DNA of 64,000 nucleotides from Stenotrophomonas_A sp035629025 (GTDB lineage Bacteria; Pseudomonadota; Gammaproteobacteria; Xanthomonadales; Xanthomonadaceae): the NCBI GenBank assembly GCA_035629025.1, contig DASPIU010000020.1, positions 88,672 to 152,671 on the forward strand. The letters run 5' to 3'. Each line of letters begins with the position of its first letter. Positions within the stretch are counted from its first letter, which is position 1. A model generated the notes under the pieces. The model saw only the letters and a program-made list of their open reading frames with translations, was not told the origin of the DNA and searched no databases. This document shows positions 61,340-64,000 of the stretch, one piece after another. A program made the position numbers and the translations under genes.

Positions 61340-62130
61340 GCGTGACCTTGTCCGCGGCCGCCATCGCCGAGCACGCAGGGCAGCTGCACCGCGCCCTGCG
61401 CGAGGGCGAGGCGATCGAGCCGTTGAGCGAACGCATCGCCGGCCTGCGCATCGAGGACGCGTACGCGATCTCGCATCAGTTCCTGCAACGCCGCCTTGCC
61501 GAGGGCGAGCGCGTGGTGGGCAAAAAGATCGGCGCCACCAGCATGGCCGTGCAGCGCATGCTCAAGGTGGACCAGCCGGACTTCGGCTTCCTCACCGACC
61601 GCATGGAAGTGGCCAACGGCGGCACGCTGTCGCTGGACGGCCTGATCGCGCCGCGTGCCGAAGGCGAGATCGCCTTCCATCTCAAGCGTGACCTGTGCGG
61701 CCCCGGCATCACTCACCACGAGGTCATCGCTGCGACCGAAGCGGTGTCGGTGTGCTTCGAGATCGTCGATTCGCGTATCCGGGACTGGAAGATCGGCATC
61801 ACCGACACCGTGGCCGACAACGCCTCGGCTGCCGCCTTCGTGCTGGGTGAGCGGCGCGTGCCGCCGCGTGGGCTGGACCTGGGCACGCTGGGCATGGCGG
61901 TCGAGAAGAACGGCGAGCTGGTGGCCACCGGAGCAGGGGCGGCCGCACTGGGCTCGCCGATCAACTGCGTGGCCTGGCTGGCCAACACGCTGGGCAGGCT
62001 CGGCACCGCGCTCAAGGCCGGTGAGGTGATCCTCTCCGGCGCGCTGGTGCCGCTGATTCCGGTGCAGCGCGGCGACCACATGCGCGTGCGCATCGGTGCG
62101 CTGGGCAGCGCCGAAGTGCGCTTCGCCTGA
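61336..62130 (+). CDS. dmpE: 2-oxopent-4-enoate hydratase
   Basis: A 264-aa enzyme of the fumarylacetoacetase-like hydratase/decarboxylase group. VGKKIGATSMAVQRML and QPDFGFLTDRM match the hydratase DmpE/MhpD rather than the decarboxylase DmpH. Metal-site region: PRAEGEIAFHL and FEIVDSRIRDW. It adds water to 2-hydroxypenta-2,4-dienoate, giving 4-hydroxy-2-oxovalerate. If the pathway is the 4-oxalocrotonate branch a decarboxylase is also needed, and none is seen before the window ends. Confidence 0.88.
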   Translation: MSVTLSAAAIAEHAGQLHRALREGEAIEPLSERIAGLRIEDAYAISHQFLQRRLAEGERVVGKKIGATSMAVQRMLKVDQPDFGFLTDRMEVANGGTLSLDGLIAPRAEGEIAFHLKRDLCGPGITHHEVIAATEAVSVCFEIVDSRIRDWKIGITDTVADNASAAAFVLGERRVPPRGLDLGTLGMAVEKNGELVATGAGAAALGSPINCVAWLANTLGRLGTALKAGEVILSGALVPLIPVQRGDHMRVRIGALGSAEVRFA

Positions 62131-62176
62131 GCCGGCGTCCTTACCTTCTCGATCATCGTTCCAGCAGGAGTGCGGT

Positions 62177-63115
62177 ATGAGCCTGAAAGTCGCCATCATT
62201 GGTCCCGGCAACATCGGCACCGACCTGATGATCAAAGTGATGCGCCATGGTGAGCACCTGCAGATGGGTGCGCTGGTGGGCATCGATCCGGCCTCCGATG
62301 GCCTGGCACGTGCCAGCCGGCTCGGAGTGCCCACCATCGCCAGCGGCGTCGAAGGGCTCATCGCCTCGTCGCTGTTCGACGACATCGACATCGTCTTCGA
62401 TGCCACCTCGGCCTCGGCGCATGTGCGCAACGATGCCCTGCTGCGACAGGCGCGGCCGGACATCCGCGTGGTCGACCTGACCCCGGCGGCCATCGGCCCC
62501 TACTGCGTGCCGACCGTCAACCTGGAGGCGCACCTGGCGGCCCCCAACGTCAACATGGTCACCTGCGGCGGGCAGGCCACCATCCCCATGGTGGCCGCGG
62601 TGGCGTCGGTGGCGAAGGTGCATTACGCCGAGATCGTCGCGTCCATCTCCAGCCGCTCGGCCGGCCCGGGTACCCGCGCCAACATCGACGAGTTCACCGA
62701 GACCACTTCGCGCGCCATCGAGACGGTGGGCGGTGCGCAGGTCGGCAAGGCCATCATCGTGCTCAATCCCGCCGATCCGCCCCTGCTGATGCGCGACACC
62801 GTGTACGTCCTGTCCGAGGCGGTGGATACCGCCGCTGTCGAAGCAGCGGTGCTGGCGATGGTCGAGCGCGTGGCTGCCTACGTGCCCGGCTACCGGCTCA
62901 AGCAGTCGGTGCAGTTCGAGCCGATCGAACAGCCGCTCAACGTACCCGGCCTGGGGCCCACCACCGGGCTGAAGACTTCGATCTTCCTGGAAGTGGAGGG
63001 CGCCGCGCACTACCTGCCGGCCTATGCCGGCAACCTGGACATCATGACCTCGGCCGCACTGGCCACTGCCGAACGCATCGCCGCCTCGTTGATGACCGCG
63101 CGCGAATGCGCCTGA
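62177..63115 (+). CDS. dmpF: Acylating acetaldehyde dehydrogenase
   Basis: A 312-aa NAD-dependent enzyme converting acetaldehyde plus CoA to acetyl-CoA. Rossmann motif GPGNIGTDLM (9-18), catalytic Cys130 in MVTCGGQAT, and NPADPPLLMRDT. It normally forms a channel with the aldolase encoded next. The ATG at 62177 follows GCAGGAG; the aldolase gene starts 10 bp after its stop. Confidence 0.95.
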   Translation: MSLKVAIIGPGNIGTDLMIKVMRHGEHLQMGALVGIDPASDGLARASRLGVPTIASGVEGLIASSLFDDIDIVFDATSASAHVRNDALLRQARPDIRVVDLTPAAIGPYCVPTVNLEAHLAAPNVNMVTCGGQATIPMVAAVASVAKVHYAEIVASISSRSAGPGTRANIDEFTETTSRAIETVGGAQVGKAIIVLNPADPPLLMRDTVYVLSEAVDTAAVEAAVLAMVERVAAYVPGYRLKQSVQFEPIEQPLNVPGLGPTTGLKTSIFLEVEGAAHYLPAYAGNLDIMTSAALATAERIAASLMTARECA

Positions 63116-63125
63116 GGACCTCGCC

Positions 63126-64000
63126 ATGACCGAACCCAAACTCTATATCTCCGATGTGACCCTGCGCGATGGCTCGCACGCCGTGCGCCACCAGTACAGC
63201 CTGGCCCAGGTGCGTGCGATCGCCGGCGCACTGGACAAAGCACGCGTGGATTCCATCGAGGTCGCACATGGCGACGGCCTGCAGGGCGCCTCGTTCAACT
63301 ACGGCTTCGGCGCGCACAGCGACCTGGAATGGATCGAGGCCGCGGCGGACTCGGTCAGCCATGCGCGCATCGCCACGCTGCTGCTGCCGGGCATCGGCAC
63401 CGTGCACGATCTCAGGAATGCCCATGCCGCCGGCGCGCGCATCGTGCGCGTGGCCACGCACTGCACCGAGGCGGACATCTCACGCCAGCATCTGGAAGCG
63501 GCCAATGCCCTGGGCATGGACGCGGTCGGCTTCCTGATGATGAGCCACATGATCGGCCCGGCCCAACTCGCCGAGCAGGCCAGGCTGATGGAAAGCTATG
63601 GCGCGTCCTGCGTGTATGTGGTCGATTCCGGTGGTGCGCTGGGCATGAATGATGTGCGCGAGCGGGTACAGGCGCTGCGCCAGGTGCTGCAGCCGCACAC
63701 GCAGATCGGCATCCACGCCCATCACAACCTGTCGCTGGGCGTGGCCAACTCGATCGTCGCCGTCGAATCCGGCGCGATCCGCATCGACGCCAGCCTGGCC
63801 GGCATGGGCGCCGGCGCCGGCAACGCGCCGCTGGAGGTGTTCATTGCCGCCGCCGAGCGGCTGGGCTGGCACCACGGCTGCGACCTGTACCCCCTGATGG
63901 ACGCGGCCGATGACATCGTGCGGCCGCTGCAGGATCGCCCGGTGCGGGTCGACCGCGAAACGCTGGCGCTGGGCTATGCCGGCGTGTACTCCAGCTTCCT
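63126..64000 (+). CDS. dmpG: 4-hydroxy-2-oxovalerate aldolase, cut by window end
   Basis: 291 residues are visible of about 340. It is a DRE-TIM aldolase: DVTLRDGSHA (10-19, metal Asp15 and catalytic Arg14/His18), and GIHAHHN for the metal His pair. It splits 4-hydroxy-2-oxovalerate into pyruvate and acetaldehyde, which is passed to the dehydrogenase encoded just before. The C-terminal communication domain is missing from the window. Confidence 0.95.
   Translation, partial: MTEPKLYISDVTLRDGSHAVRHQYSLAQVRAIAGALDKARVDSIEVAHGDGLQGASFNYGFGAHSDLEWIEAAADSVSHARIATLLLPGIGTVHDLRNAHAAGARIVRVATHCTEADISRQHLEAANALGMDAVGFLMMSHMIGPAQLAEQARLMESYGASCVYVVDSGGALGMNDVRERVQALRQVLQPHTQIGIHAHHNLSLGVANSIVAVESGAIRIDASLAGMGAGAGNAPLEVFIAAAERLGWHHGCDLYPLMDAADDIVRPLQDRPVRVDRETLALGYAGVYSSF

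Overview
The window is GC-rich DNA packed with tight, translationally coupled operons, typical of a gammaproteobacterium. I favour the Xanthomonadaceae/Lysobacteraceae (Stenotrophomonas, Pseudoxanthomonas or Lysobacter-like). The reasons are a GTAG-ended REP-like element at 50489-50563, a DUF6491 lipoprotein, DcaP- and MipA-type outer-membrane proteins, and many RND systems. The genus is inference; no rRNA or species marker is present.

Left edge (1-4061, minus strand): a three-gene two-component-like module of lower, more variable GC. It comprises a 1063-aa helical-repeat protein with a C-terminal histidine-kinase-type ATPase domain, a stand-alone receiver, and a second receiver protein that runs off the window. 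The layout matches the anti-phage system Detocs (DtcA-DtcB-DtcC), but the effector end of the third gene is outside the window. The module abuts a duplicated tRNA-Ala/tRNA-Glu cluster (4278-5041) whose two promoters and two terminators are readable.

5-17 kb: a secreted GH30 glycosidase, a CPA2-type antiporter, two tandem ArcD-type basic amino acid antiporters coupled to a membrane alpha/beta hydrolase, four envelope genes on the opposite strand (DUF4136-like lipoprotein, YqhA, DUF6491 lipoprotein, SlyB-like), and arginine deiminase. Arginine deiminase and its exchangers are therefore close together, but arcB and arcC are not in the window.

17-33 kb: a coupled run encoding an HAE1-type RND efflux trio followed by a DcaP-like porin, a MipA/OmpV protein and a secreted amidohydrolase; then a czc-type heavy-metal efflux operon (small His/Cys protein, CzcC, CzcB, CzcA).

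33-38.5 kb: a small acidic protein, a CorA-type channel, manganese catalase, a short-chain dehydrogenase and an FAD oxidoreductase with a C-terminal Rieske domain.

38.5-48 kb (minus strand): the most striking locus. Nine overlapping or abutting genes encode a PQQ alcohol dehydrogenase with the lanthanide-type Asp pair, a cytochrome c lipoprotein, cytochrome oxidase subunits II (with fused cytochrome c), I and III, a small membrane protein, a CtaG-like copper-assembly domain fused to a PQQ-associated beta-propeller, a XoxJ-like periplasmic binding protein and a membrane protein. It reads as a self-contained alcohol-to-oxygen electron chain with its own assembly factors.

48-58 kb: a membrane protein, an SDR/DoxX-like fusion, a DUF2269 protein, the REP-like element, a thioredoxin-reductase-like flavoprotein, a TetR regulator with a twin operator followed by a second RND pump, a DJ-1/PfpI protein and a GyrI-like protein.

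58-64 kb: a catabolic cluster with an IclR regulator, a cupin protein, an MFS carrier, 4-oxalocrotonate-type tautomerase, 2-oxopent-4-enoate hydratase, acylating acetaldehyde dehydrogenase and 4-hydroxy-2-oxovalerate aldolase (cut by the window end). This is the lower meta-cleavage pathway. Two identical-consensus 17-bp palindromes lie between the divergent cupin and MFS genes.
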